DNA from: Parvibaculum lavamentivorans DS-1
GTDB lineage: Bacteria > Pseudomonadota > Alphaproteobacteria > Parvibaculales > Parvibaculaceae
Direction of reading: 5' to 3'
DNA length: 64,000 bases
Assembly: GCF_000017565.1 (NCBI RefSeq)
Contig: NC_009719.1
Location: forward strand, 2,463,001 to 2,527,000
Part shown: positions 1-8,748 of the stretch, one piece after another
Position numbering within the stretch: the first letter of the stretch is position 1
How the letters are laid out: each line of letters begins with the position of its first letter
The notes under the pieces: model-generated
Databases searched by the model: none
What the model was told of the DNA's origin: nothing
What the model saw: only the letters and a program-made list of their open reading frames with translations
Translations under genes and position numbers: made by a program

Positions 1-954
1 GAGGGCGGCGGCCGGTGCTTTCGCCGCGGCCGGCTTCCAGACGAGTTCGAAATCCTTGTTCGCGGGAGTGAGTTCCTCGGCAAGTTTCAGCGTCGCCTTC
101 TGCTTGCCGTCGCGGTTGAGCGCGATCTTGTGGTGTGTGCTCGAGATGTCGCCGAGAGCAAAGCCTGCATCGAGAGAAAGAGCGAGGCTGACGGGATTGA
201 TCTGCCCCTGAGCCGGGTGAAGGACAGGAGGCTGCTCCAGATCGTTTTCCGGTTCGGACTGCCGGACCTCGCCCCAACCGCCGCCGGGAGCAAAGTCGAC
301 AAGCTGTGGATCGGCCGTTTTCGGCGTGTAGCGGGGTGCGACGACCATGGGGAAGCGGAGCGAGAACCTGTCGCCGTCGCGGCGCACGGTCTGCTGATAT
401 TCGATCTGGACGATGATCGTCTCGCCCGGTCCGATATTTGCGACCGAATTGGTGAAGACGTTGGGCCGCTGCTGTTCGACAAGACTTGCCTTATGGCCTT
501 GCGCCTTCGCTTCCTCGTAGACGCGGCGCGCCTCTTCCTTTTCCTTGATCTTGCCCTCGATCACACGGTCGCCGATGACCATTTTCAGGGTATCGACGGC
601 GGAGTTCTCGGGAAGGGGGAAGATGTATTTGCCTTCCACCCAGCCGTCGCCCGGATTGATGAAATGCTGGGTGACGCGCGTGCGTGCGATGGGGCCGGTG
701 ACGTCGATCTTCACATCGGTGGCGAGAAGAGGTGCCGGCACGTATTTGCCCGGCTCTGTTGAATTCAGAAGCAGGGCGCCGCTTTCAACGTCGGCCATTC
801 GGACAAGACCGGAGCTGTCGGCGCGCGCCGCGTGCTGGGCGAAGCTGGCAATGGCGAAAAGCACTACGCAGATAAAAGTGACAAAAAGAGCAAGCGAATG
901 GGACCAGCCGCGCGGCGCAAGCGGCGCGGCGGTGCGATGTGAGATTTGCGACAT
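1..954 (-). CDS. VIT-domain sortase-target protein, N-terminal part (truncated by window edge)
   Basis: I translated the reverse strand from an ATG at 954. The frame stays open for 318 codons to base 1, so the C-terminal part lies outside the window. The product starts with a signal-anchor-like segment (about residues 18-40, rich in L, F, V). It is followed by a vault-protein inter-alpha-trypsin (VIT) domain with the motifs TRVTQHFINPGDGWVEGKY and FPLPENSAVDTL and a KIKEKEEARRVYEEAKAQG helix. This layout matches the 'marine proteobacterial sortase target' family, in which a vWA domain and a C-terminal sorting signal follow and a dedicated sortase gene sits nearby. Neither can be seen here. 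The start is preceded by a GGGGA ribosome site. The family call is from memory of motifs; that it is VIT-domain coding DNA is fairly certain. Confidence 0.8.
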   Translation of the reverse strand, partial: MSQISHRTAAPLAPRGWSHSLALFVTFICVVLFAIASFAQHAARADSSGLVRMADVESGALLLNSTEPGKYVPAPLLATDVKIDVTGPIARTRVTQHFINPGDGWVEGKYIFPLPENSAVDTLKMVIGDRVIEGKIKEKEEARRVYEEAKAQGHKASLVEQQRPNVFTNSVANIGPGETIIVQIEYQQTVRRDGDRFSLRFPMVVAPRYTPKTADPQLVDFAPGGGWGEVRQSEPENDLEQPPVLHPAQGQINPVSLALSLDAGFALGDISSTHHKIALNRDGKQKATLKLAEELTPANKDFELVWKPAAAKAPAAAL

Positions 955-1094
955 GATGTTCCCCGCGAATGTGTTCGTGGCCTGGGGCAAGCCCTCCTCA
1001 GGCGGACAAAGTGTCGCGGGGAATTGGGGCGGATTATTTCTTTAAACCCGTCGAGACCGGACCCTTTTCGCGGCTATTTTGTGTTCAAGCCGGT

Positions 1095-1709
1095 TCACAC
1101 GGACGAACGCCACTCCATCGGGATGTGATCGGGCGCGTTCCGTATACGGTCCATCCAGCGTCCGATTGCCTTGTAGGGCGCGAGGTCAAAGGCGCCTTCA
1201 TGGGCGACATGGGTATAGGCATAAAGCGCGAAATCGGCGATGGAGCAGGCATTGCCGGCGAACCAGTCGTGGCGGGCGAGGTGACGCTCCATGACGGCGA
1301 GCGCCTGATAGCCGCGCTCGTGCCATTCGGCAAAGCGGTCCTTCCGTTCCTCGCGGCCACCCGGCTTGATGGTCCACCAGAAACGGGCAACCGCGATATA
1401 GGGCTCGTGGCTGTATTGCTCGAAGAACATCCATTGCAGCGCCCGGGCGCGGGCGCGCCTGTCCTGCGGCAGGAAGGGCGTCCCTTCCGCGAGATAGAAC
1501 ATGATGGCGTTCGACTCGGCCAGCGTTGTGCCGTCTTCCAGCTCAAGCGCAGGCACGCGGCCATTGGGATTGCGCGCGAGGAAGTCTTCGGTCCGGCTTT
1601 CGCCTTTCAGGATGTCGATGTCGACGAGTTCGAGGGGGAGGCCAAGCTTGTGAGCGAGGAGGCGGACCTTGTAGCAGTTGCCGCTGTCCTGCATCTGGTA
1701 GAGCCGCAT
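1095..1709 (-). CDS. glutathione S-transferase family protein
   Basis: This 204-residue protein has the usual GST length. The N-terminal thioredoxin-like domain (about 1-80) shows MRLYQMQDSGNCYKVRLLA with a candidate catalytic Ser9. The glutathione-binding segments follow: NPNGRVPALEL with its cis-proline, then LAESNAIMFYLA with the Glu-Ser pair. The helical C-terminal domain carries SIADFALYAYTHVAHEG, the conserved N-capping region of GSTs. It probably conjugates or reduces small electrophiles in the cytosol; the substrate cannot be told. It lies 10 bp downstream of the MocR-type regulator gene on the same strand, so the two may be cotranscribed. Confidence 0.9.
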   Translation of the reverse strand: MRLYQMQDSGNCYKVRLLAHKLGLPLELVDIDILKGESRTEDFLARNPNGRVPALELEDGTTLAESNAIMFYLAEGTPFLPQDRRARARALQWMFFEQYSHEPYIAVARFWWTIKPGGREERKDRFAEWHERGYQALAVMERHLARHDWFAGNACSIADFALYAYTHVAHEGAFDLAPYKAIGRWMDRIRNAPDHIPMEWRSSV

Positions 1710-1719
1710 GGTGGTTCTC

Positions 1720-3225
1720 TCATATGTGCCGGGGGCATCCGGCAGCCTTCAGGGTGGCGGCCAGGCGCCCGGCGGATTTGGCGAGGTCGGTCTCGGGCAC
1801 CGAGGCGTAGCCCATATACAAGCCCGGCCGGCCTTCTTCCAGACGGTAGAGCGAGAGCGGGCTCACATGGATGCCGGCTTCGGAAGCTGCCCTCGCCATC
1901 GCCCTGTCGTCGGCGGTGTCGGCGAGGAAGGCCGATAGCTGCAGGCCGCCCTCGCCGGGAGCCGCGCGGAGCCAGGGCGACAATTCGTTTTCCAGCGCGC
2001 GAAGGAGGATGTTGCGGCGCTCTGCATAAAGCGCGCGCATGCGGCGGACATGGCCGCCGAAATGGCCTTCGCCGATGAAATCCGCCAGCGCCGCCTGGAC
2101 GGCGGTGGGGGGCACGTGACCGGTGATGCGGATGGCGGTGGCGAAGGCGTCGACGAGATTTTGGGGGACGATGAGATAGCCGATCTTCAAGGCGGGAAAG
2201 AGCGTCTTGGCGAAGGTGCCCATGTAGATGACGGTGCCGGCGCGGTCGAGGCCCTGAAGCGAGGCGATGGGGCGGCCCTGATAGCGGTATTCGGAATCGT
2301 AGTCGTCTTCGAGGATCCAGGCGCCGGAGCGGCGGGCGTGATCGAGGAGGGCGAGGCGGCGGGGAAGAGAGAGCGTCGCGCCCAGCGGAAACTGGTGGGA
2401 GGGCGTCACATAGATGAGCTTCGGCGTTTCGTGGCGCGCGATGCCTGCTTCGACGTCGATGCCCTCGCCGTCGACGGGAACGGGGACAAGTTCTGCGCCG
2501 GCGCCGAGAAATGCGCCGCGGGCGCCGAGATAGCCGGGGTCCTCGACCCAGACCGGATCGCCCGGATCTAGCAGCATGCGCGCCGCGAGATCGAGAGCGC
2601 CTTGTGCGCCGACGGTCACGATTACCTGATCCGCCGTACAGACGACGCCGCGCGCCGCGCCCGCATAAGCGGCGATCGCCTCGCGCAGGGCCGGTAGGCC
2701 CATTCCCACCTCGTAGCCGAAGCAGCCATTGCGGGGGTCGCGCGCGTGGCGGGCGAGGAGGCGGCTCCAAAGCAAGGCGGGAAACTGGTCGATGGCGGGG
2801 AGGCCGTGCTGGAAGGCCTGCCCCTGACCGCGCTTGTAGGCGGGGGCGAGGCGGCGCGTGGCGGACAGGGCCTCGCCGCGCTTCGAGAGTTTGCGCATGT
2901 TGCTCGCGGCGATTTTCAGCGGCATCGCCCGCGCCTGACGGTCAAGCTGCAAGAGGCTGTCCGGCAGGATCGCAGCCACCTGCGTTCCCGAGCCCACTTG
3001 ACCTTCAAGATAGCCCTCCGCCGTCAATTGATCGTAAGCGGCGAGCACGGTGTTGCGGCCGACGCCGAGATCGCCCGCGAGTACCCGCGAGGAGGGAAGG
3101 CGGGCGCCGGGATGGAGACGTCCGTCGAGAATGGCCTCGCGCAAGGCATCATAGAGCTGGCGGTAAAGCGGGGTCTGGGCCTCATTGTCGAGGGCGAGGG
3201 TACCGAGGGGGAGGGGAGAAGCCAT
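1720..3225 (-). CDS. MocR/PdxR-type GntR regulator with aminotransferase-like domain
   Basis: The 501-residue product has a GntR winged helix at about residues 18-85 (LYRQLYDALREAILDGRL, then LPSSRVLAGDLGVGRNTV). It is fused to a fold-type I aminotransferase-like domain. The PLP-binding lysine is Lys340 in YMGTFAKTLFPALKIGY, and the cofactor-contacting Asp lies in WILEDDYDSEY. MocR proteins usually sense PLP or a related amine and control vitamin B6 or amine genes. Divergent from it are a DUF1272 gene and a pyridoxamine-oxidase-like flavin protein gene, a common partnership that suggests they are its targets. The shared 103-bp spacer contains an inverted repeat. The effector is not known. Confidence 0.9.
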   Translation of the reverse strand: MASPLPLGTLALDNEAQTPLYRQLYDALREAILDGRLHPGARLPSSRVLAGDLGVGRNTVLAAYDQLTAEGYLEGQVGSGTQVAAILPDSLLQLDRQARAMPLKIAASNMRKLSKRGEALSATRRLAPAYKRGQGQAFQHGLPAIDQFPALLWSRLLARHARDPRNGCFGYEVGMGLPALREAIAAYAGAARGVVCTADQVIVTVGAQGALDLAARMLLDPGDPVWVEDPGYLGARGAFLGAGAELVPVPVDGEGIDVEAGIARHETPKLIYVTPSHQFPLGATLSLPRRLALLDHARRSGAWILEDDYDSEYRYQGRPIASLQGLDRAGTVIYMGTFAKTLFPALKIGYLIVPQNLVDAFATAIRITGHVPPTAVQAALADFIGEGHFGGHVRRMRALYAERRNILLRALENELSPWLRAAPGEGGLQLSAFLADTADDRAMARAASEAGIHVSPLSLYRLEEGRPGLYMGYASVPETDLAKSAGRLAATLKAAGCPRHI

Positions 3226-3266
3226 GAGATTGTTCCATGTTTATGGCTCCATTCTATTTCCATGAA

Positions 3267-3286
3267 TGGACCTTTCGATAGGTCCA
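3267..3286. promoter_or_regulatory. possible MocR operator in the divergent promoter region
   Basis: TGGACC at 3267-3272 and GGTCCA at 3281-3286 form a 6-bp inverted repeat with an 8-base spacer. Nearby are ATGGCTCCAT (from 3243) and CCATGAATGG (3260-3269), which carry partial copies of the same half-site. The position between the divergent regulator and flavin-protein genes fits an operator. Binding is inferred only. Confidence 0.35.
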
Positions 3287-3328
3287 ATTTCGGCAAATAG
3301 TCCGGGCCGCAATCGAAAGGAGAGAGCG

Positions 3329-3508
3329 ATGCTTGAGATGAAACCGGCCTGCGAGAAATGCGAGGCACCCGCGCCCAGGGACGGCGCGGCGGAAATCTGC
3401 AGCTTCGAATGCACCTTCTGCCCGCCCTGCGCGGAAGCGATGGCGCATGTCTGCCCGAATTGCGGCGGCGAGCTTCTGCCCCGGCCGAAGCGGATGCTGG
3501 ACCTTTAG
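3329..3508 (+). CDS. DUF1272 small zinc-ribbon-like protein
   Basis: This is a 59-residue protein starting at the ATG at 3329, preceded by a good ribosome site (AAAGGAGAGAG). It carries four Cys-x2-Cys-type pairs: CEKCEAP, CSFECTFCPPC and CPNCGG. These are the whole substance of the small DUF1272 family and imply metal binding, probably zinc. It is the first gene of a two-gene unit with the flavin split-barrel gene 12 bp downstream, and is divergent from the MocR-like regulator. An upstream ATG at 3266 would add 21 residues without family resemblance and lies inside the putative operator, so I prefer 3329. Function unknown. Confidence 0.85.
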   Translation: MLEMKPACEKCEAPAPRDGAAEICSFECTFCPPCAEAMAHVCPNCGGELLPRPKRMLDL

Positions 3509-3520
3509 GAGAACCAGCCG

Positions 3521-4153
3521 ATGAGCGATTACGAGACATCACCGGCCTATCGTGTGCGGCAGGTGGCGAAGCGCGCGCTTTATGACCGCGAGACCGTGCA
3601 TGCGATTCTCGATGCCGGTTATGTCGCCCATGTCGCCTTCATGGATGAGGCGGGGCCGGTATCGCTGCCGCTCTTTTACGTGCGGGACGGCGAGAGCGTG
3701 CTGTTTCACGGCGCGCGCAAGGGCCGCTTCATGCGTGTGCTGGGCGGCGGCGCGCCCCTGTGCCTCACCGTCACGCATATGGACGGGCTGGTGCTGGCGC
3801 GGTCGGCTTTTCACCATTCGATGAATTACCGCTCGGTGATGGTGCATGGCGTGGCGGAGGCGGTGACCGATGCGGAGAAGCCGCGTGCTCTCGATCTGTT
3901 CATCAGGCGGGCGCGGGCAGGGCGGCCGCAGGAGACCAGGCCCACCAACACACAGGAATTGAAGGCGACGGCGGTGCTGCGGCTGCCACTTGTGGAGGTT
4001 GCGGCCAAGGTGCGGACGGGCGGGCCGCTGGACGATCCTGAAGACATGGACCTGCCTGTCTGGGCAGGTGTGGTGCCGATGCAGGTCATGTTCGGCGAAC
4101 CGGTTCGGGACGTGCCGGATGCGGCCATGAAATCCGAAAAGGAGACAGCGTGA
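3521..4153 (+). CDS. pyridoxamine 5'-phosphate oxidase-like flavin-binding split-barrel protein
   Basis: The 210-residue protein resembles the Pyridox_ox_2 branch of FMN-binding split barrels. Visible features are an N-terminal RQVAKRALYDRETVHAILDAG segment, the beta-strand VAFMDEAGPVSLPLFYVRDG, an FHGARKGRFMRVL phosphate-binding-like stretch, and the later NYRSVMVHGVAEAV. Such proteins bind FMN or related flavins and are often annotated as nucleotide-binding or 5-nitroimidazole-resistance-like proteins. The substrate here is unknown. It is cotranscribed with DUF1272 and divergent from a MocR regulator, which suggests a link to PLP or amine metabolism. Confidence 0.85.
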   Translation: MSDYETSPAYRVRQVAKRALYDRETVHAILDAGYVAHVAFMDEAGPVSLPLFYVRDGESVLFHGARKGRFMRVLGGGAPLCLTVTHMDGLVLARSAFHHSMNYRSVMVHGVAEAVTDAEKPRALDLFIRRARAGRPQETRPTNTQELKATAVLRLPLVEVAAKVRTGGPLDDPEDMDLPVWAGVVPMQVMFGEPVRDVPDAAMKSEKETA

Positions 4154-5452
<1,299 letters not shown>

Positions 5453-5470
5453 GCGAAGCCATAATTGAAG

Positions 5471-5501
5471 AGCCCCGCGCTGGAAGGCGCGGGGCTTTTT
5501 T
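5471..5501 (+). terminator. intrinsic terminator of the aspartate aminotransferase gene
   Basis: AGCCCCGCGC (5471-5480) pairs with GCGCGGGGCT (5487-5496) across a 6-base loop and is followed by a run of T to 5501. It lies 18 bp after the stop codon and 5 bp before the end of the convergent peptidase gene. Confidence 0.9.
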
Positions 5502-5505
5502 CATT

Positions 5506-6318
5506 TCATACCTGATAACCCATGCTGCGGAGCTGCTGTTGCAGCGCGGCTATGCGCGTTGTGTCCGAGGGGTGTGTCGACATGAGTTCCGGCGGCGGGG
5601 CGGCGTTGCCGCGCTGAGCCGTCATGTTCTGCCAGAAGCGGAGCGACTGGCGCGGGTCGTAGCCGGCCTTCGCCATATAGGTGAGGCCAAGCCTGTCGGC
5701 CTCCAGTTCATGCGTGCGGGAATAAGGGAGCAGTACGCCGAATTGCAGGCCCGCGCCGAGCACGGCCGCGATGGTGCCCGCGCCGCCGACATCGCCTGCC
5801 TGTAGCGCCACCTGCGCCGCCTGCATGCCGATGCCCGACGCCACCTGCTGGCTGTATCGCTCCGCCGAATGGCGGGCGGCGACATGCGCGATTTCGTGGC
5901 CGAGAACGGTGGCGAGCTGGTCGTCGTTTTCCATCCGCTTGAAGATGCCTTCATAGAAGCCGACTTTGCCGCCGGGCAGTACGAAGGCATTGGCCTCATC
6001 GCCCTGAAAGACGGTGTATTCCCAGGCCTGGTTTTGAAGGCCCGCCGCCTGCACAAGACGCGGACCGGCCGTCTTCAGGCGGTTGTTCAAGGTCCGGTTC
6101 GTGGAAACTTTTTGCTGCTCGCGGATTTGGGACCACGCGGAGGCGGAGAGCTGGGTCATCTGCGCTTCGGAGACGAGCAGCAGTTGCTGCCTGCCCAATG
6201 CCGGATTGTCTACGCATCCCGAAAGCGCGACGATATAGCCGGCAGCCAAACCCTTCACGAGCTGGCGGCGGTTCAGTTCAATCGGCTTCTGGTCGAGAAA
6301 TGTAAGATTGACGTCCAT
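5506..6318 (-). CDS. M48-family zinc metallopeptidase, lipoprotein
   Basis: The 270-residue protein has an N-terminal twin-arginine-like and lipoprotein signal (NRRQLVKGLAAGYIVALSGC, with Cys35 as the likely lipidated residue). It is probably anchored in a membrane on the periplasmic side. The zinc site is HEIAHVAARH at 141-150, with the third ligand in THELEADRLGL, the classic M48 arrangement. The closing STHPSDTTRIAALQ is also typical. Relatives (BepA/LoiP-like) take part in envelope protein quality control; the exact role here is an inference. It is convergent with aspC and apparently monocistronic. Confidence 0.9.
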   Translation of the reverse strand: MDVNLTFLDQKPIELNRRQLVKGLAAGYIVALSGCVDNPALGRQQLLLVSEAQMTQLSASAWSQIREQQKVSTNRTLNNRLKTAGPRLVQAAGLQNQAWEYTVFQGDEANAFVLPGGKVGFYEGIFKRMENDDQLATVLGHEIAHVAARHSAERYSQQVASGIGMQAAQVALQAGDVGGAGTIAAVLGAGLQFGVLLPYSRTHELEADRLGLTYMAKAGYDPRQSLRFWQNMTAQRGNAAPPPELMSTHPSDTTRIAALQQQLRSMGYQV

Positions 6319-6390
6319 TCCGGCTCTCCCGTTCGGTAATAGCGGGTCAGTTTAGGACAGCGCCGCCTGGCTGTCAGCGGCACGCGTTAG

Positions 6391-6407
6391 ATTAGAATTA
6401 CTCTAAA
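6391..6407. promoter_or_regulatory. Irr/ICE-like palindrome upstream of dps
   Basis: TTAGA (6392-6396) and TCTAA (6402-6406) form an inverted repeat with a 5-base spacer. The whole resembles the iron control element (consensus about TTTAGAA-N3-TTCTAAA) bound by the alphaproteobacterial Fur-family regulator Irr. It lies about 80 bp before the dps start. A near-identical site stands before the peroxiredoxin gene. Irr binding is inferred from the motif. Confidence 0.55.
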
Positions 6408-6482
6408 CTACCTTGCATATCTTTGTTTGCAGACTATATAAAAGTGCAGACAAGCCCCAGGATCGAACAAAGGAGGTGCGAC

Positions 6483-6950
6483 GTGAAAGTAGATACAGGC
6501 ATCGCAGCAAATGACCGGAGCGATATCGCGGAAGGATTGTCGCGCGTGCTCGCGGACACCTACACGCTATATCTCAAGACACATAACTACCACTGGAACG
6601 TAACAGGCCCGCAGTTCCGCTCGCTTCACCTCATGTTCGAGGAGCAGTATCAGGAGCTCTGGGCGGCGACGGACGAAATCGCGGAGCGTATCCGGGCGCT
6701 CGGCGCCTATGCCCCCGGCACCTATGCCGAATTCAGCAAGCTCACCTCGCTGCAGGAAGACAACAGCGTGCCCAGCGCCGATCAGATGGTGAAAAACCTG
6801 GTGAAGGGGCATGAGCAGGTCGTGAAGACGGCGCGCGATCTCTTCAAGGAGGCCGATGAAGCAGACGACGAGGTGACCGCCGATCTGATGGTGCAGCGGA
6901 TGCAGGCGAGCGAGAAGAACGCCTGGATGCTGCACAGCCTTCTCGAATAG
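6483..6950 (+). CDS. dps: Dps-family ferritin-like DNA-protection protein
   Basis: The start is a GTG at 6483, fixed by a perfect AGGAGG at 6472-6477; this gives 155 residues, the usual Dps size. The inter-subunit ferroxidase ligands are visible with correct spacing: His37 in HNYHWNVTG, His49, Asp64 and Glu68 in AATDEIAERI. Dps dodecamers oxidise Fe(II) with peroxide, store iron and shield DNA. A possible Irr/ICE palindrome lies upstream, which would make it iron-responsive. It ends in a long hairpin terminator that overlaps the beginning of the next gene. Confidence 0.92.
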   Translation: MKVDTGIAANDRSDIAEGLSRVLADTYTLYLKTHNYHWNVTGPQFRSLHLMFEEQYQELWAATDEIAERIRALGAYAPGTYAEFSKLTSLQEDNSVPSADQMVKNLVKGHEQVVKTARDLFKEADEADDEVTADLMVQRMQASEKNAWMLHSLLE

Positions 6951-6986
6951 GCTGTAACCGTCCGTCATCAAATTTGATGCCGAAAG

Positions 6987-7030
6987 CGCCATGTTCGCGG
7001 ATATGTTCCGCGGCATGGCGTTTTCTTTTT
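6987..7030 (+). terminator. dps terminator overlapping the start of the HAD gene
   Basis: CGCCATG (6987-6993) pairs with CATGGCG (7014-7020), and CGCGGA (6996-7001) pairs with TCCGCG (7007-7012) around the loop TATGT. A T-rich run (TTTTCTTTTT) follows at once. Both in-frame ATG candidates of the next gene lie inside this stem. Confidence 0.75.
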
Positions 7031-7683
7031 CTCCCTCTCTTGTCATTTTCGATTGCGACGGCGTGCTGGTCGATACCGAGACGGTGTCGAACCGGCTGCT
7101 TGTGCGCGTGCTGGCGGAAGATGGCTTCCATGTCAGCTATGAGGAATGCCGCCGGCTCTTTGTCGGCCGCACCATGCAGGCCGTGATGGAGCATGTGGAG
7201 GCGGCTATTGGCCGGTCATTGGGCGCGCATTGGCCCGCCTATATCCGCGAGGAAACGCTGAAGGCCTTTGGCGAAGGTATCGAGCCTGTCGCGGGGGCGG
7301 AAGAAGCCCTGCTGGCGTTGCGCGCGAAGGGCATTCCCTTCTGCGTCGCCTCGTCGGGCAAGTTCGAGAAGATGCGCTTCACGCTTGGTGCAACGGGACT
7401 GCTGCCGCTGGTGGAGGATGTTCTCTTCAGCGCGGAGCAGGTGGCGCGAGGCAAGCCCGCACCGGATCTCTTTCTCCATGCGGCGAAGGAAATGTGCCAT
7501 GCGCCGGAAGCCTGTCTCGTGATCGAGGACAGCGTGCCCGGCGTGCAGGCGGCGGTGGCGGCGGGCATGCCGGTCGTCGGCTATGCGGGCGATCCACATA
7601 CGGATGCAGCGGGCCTGAAAAGCGAAGGCGCCCATGTCATTCGCGACATGAGCGCCTTGCTCGATCTGCTTGCCGGCAATTAG
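7015..7683 (+). CDS. HAD-superfamily (subfamily IA) phosphatase
   Basis: The protein has about 222 residues from the ATG at 7015 (230 from the ATG at 6991). The four HAD motifs are clear: VIFDCDGVLVDTE with the nucleophilic Asp, VASSGKFEK, the Lys in GKPAPDLFL, and VIEDSVPGVQAAVAAGM with the Mg-binding acidic pair. The cap insertion places it with phosphoglycolate phosphatase and beta-phosphoglucomutase relatives; the substrate is unknown. Both starts fall within the dps terminator hairpin and neither has a convincing ribosome site, so the start is uncertain. The 3' end overlaps the convergent sulfotransferase gene by 4 bp. Confidence 0.88.
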   Translation: MAFSFSPSLVIFDCDGVLVDTETVSNRLLVRVLAEDGFHVSYEECRRLFVGRTMQAVMEHVEAAIGRSLGAHWPAYIREETLKAFGEGIEPVAGAEEALLALRAKGIPFCVASSGKFEKMRFTLGATGLLPLVEDVLFSAEQVARGKPAPDLFLHAAKEMCHAPEACLVIEDSVPGVQAAVAAGMPVVGYAGDPHTDAAGLKSEGAHVIRDMSALLDLLAGN

Positions 7684-8606
7684 GCCGCGCGCACCACGTC
7701 CAGTCCTTCGCCGGTCATCAGCCAGTGCGCGCATTCCGCGCCCAGCTTCTCCCGTGCGAGAGCCTCGTAGTTGGCGCATTCTTCTGCGCTCAGCACGTCG
7801 CGCCAGCGGCCGTTCGTACCCTTGTTGATGAAGGTGGAGGCGCCGCCTTCCCAGAGCAGGCCGCCGAGCGGTGCGCTCTTGTCCGCGTGTTTCTTCATGT
7901 AGTCGAAGGTGCAATGTTCGACGATCGCCGGCCAGCGCGTTTCGTCCACCTCAATGTCCAGAAATCTCGCGAGGCGGCGGATCTCGCCTTCCATGTCGCG
8001 TTTCATCATGTCGAAATGCATGAAGTGGATATTCGGGAGGTGGCGGATCGCCCACCAGCTCGAAACATTCTCCCAGAGAGACCAGAAGGGATAGCCGTCG
8101 CGCGCGACCCAATCGTTGAAATAAGTACGGACGTCCGTCGTGACGCGATCGAGTTTTTCGCCGACAAGGCCGGGCGTTTCGTTCAACGCCTCATAGAAGG
8201 CATCGTTCGCGTTGGCGTGGTGGTTGTACATGGACCAGAGCACGTCGCGCCCGTCGCGGCCGATATAGATGTATCTGGCCTTCGGCGAATAGACGAGTGC
8301 GTCCACAGGAAGATGCGTCTTGAGAAAACGGCGATGCGTCTGCGCATCCATCGTCGCCAGCTTCACTTCGGCGGGTGGTACACGCAGATCGAGCCAGGGC
8401 GACAGCTCGTTCACCGGCACATTCTCGGCGCCGTTGAAAATCAGTTGTCCGACGATCTGCTGCGTCCAGGTCGTTCCCGATTTCGCATAGGTCGAGATGA
8501 TGATGTCGCCGTCGCGAAACCTGAAGTCGTTCCAGACGGTCGATTCAAAGTGATGGCTGTGCATTTCGCGGCGTTTTTTCGGCCACGCGATATCCGGCGT
8601 CGTCAT
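7680..8606 (-). CDS. sulfotransferase domain protein
   Basis: This 308-residue protein matches PAPS-dependent sulfotransferases. The 5'-phosphosulfate loop is YAKSGTTWTQQ at residues 40-50. The 3'-phosphate-binding region appears as RYIYIGRDGRDVLWSMYNH. The KTHLPVD strand-loop and the C-terminal WRDVLSAEECANYEALAREKLG are also typical. It would transfer sulfate from PAPS to a hydroxyl or amine of an unknown acceptor in the cytosol. It is convergent with the HAD gene and stands alone. Confidence 0.88.
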   Translation of the reverse strand: MTTPDIAWPKKRREMHSHHFESTVWNDFRFRDGDIIISTYAKSGTTWTQQIVGQLIFNGAENVPVNELSPWLDLRVPPAEVKLATMDAQTHRRFLKTHLPVDALVYSPKARYIYIGRDGRDVLWSMYNHHANANDAFYEALNETPGLVGEKLDRVTTDVRTYFNDWVARDGYPFWSLWENVSSWWAIRHLPNIHFMHFDMMKRDMEGEIRRLARFLDIEVDETRWPAIVEHCTFDYMKKHADKSAPLGGLLWEGGASTFINKGTNGRWRDVLSAEECANYEALAREKLGAECAHWLMTGEGLDVVRAA

Positions 8607-8690
8607 CGTTCCCCCCGAAACGTATAGCGAGACGTCAATTTCGCCGGGAGATTATCCCTGCCCGGATGATCGGGGAAGTAGGGGAGGCAC

Positions 8691-8722
8691 AAAAAACCGC
8701 CCGGAACTTGGCCCCGGGCGGT
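8691..8722 (-). terminator. intrinsic terminator of trxB
   Basis: On the reverse strand the stem pairs bases 8714-8722 (CCGGGCGGT on the forward strand) with 8696-8704 (ACCGCCCGG). It is followed by six T on the reverse strand (8691-8696). It lies about 27 bp past the trxB stop. Confidence 0.85.
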
Positions 8723-8748
8723 TGTTTTCGTGCTCGGCCGCTGTCCGT

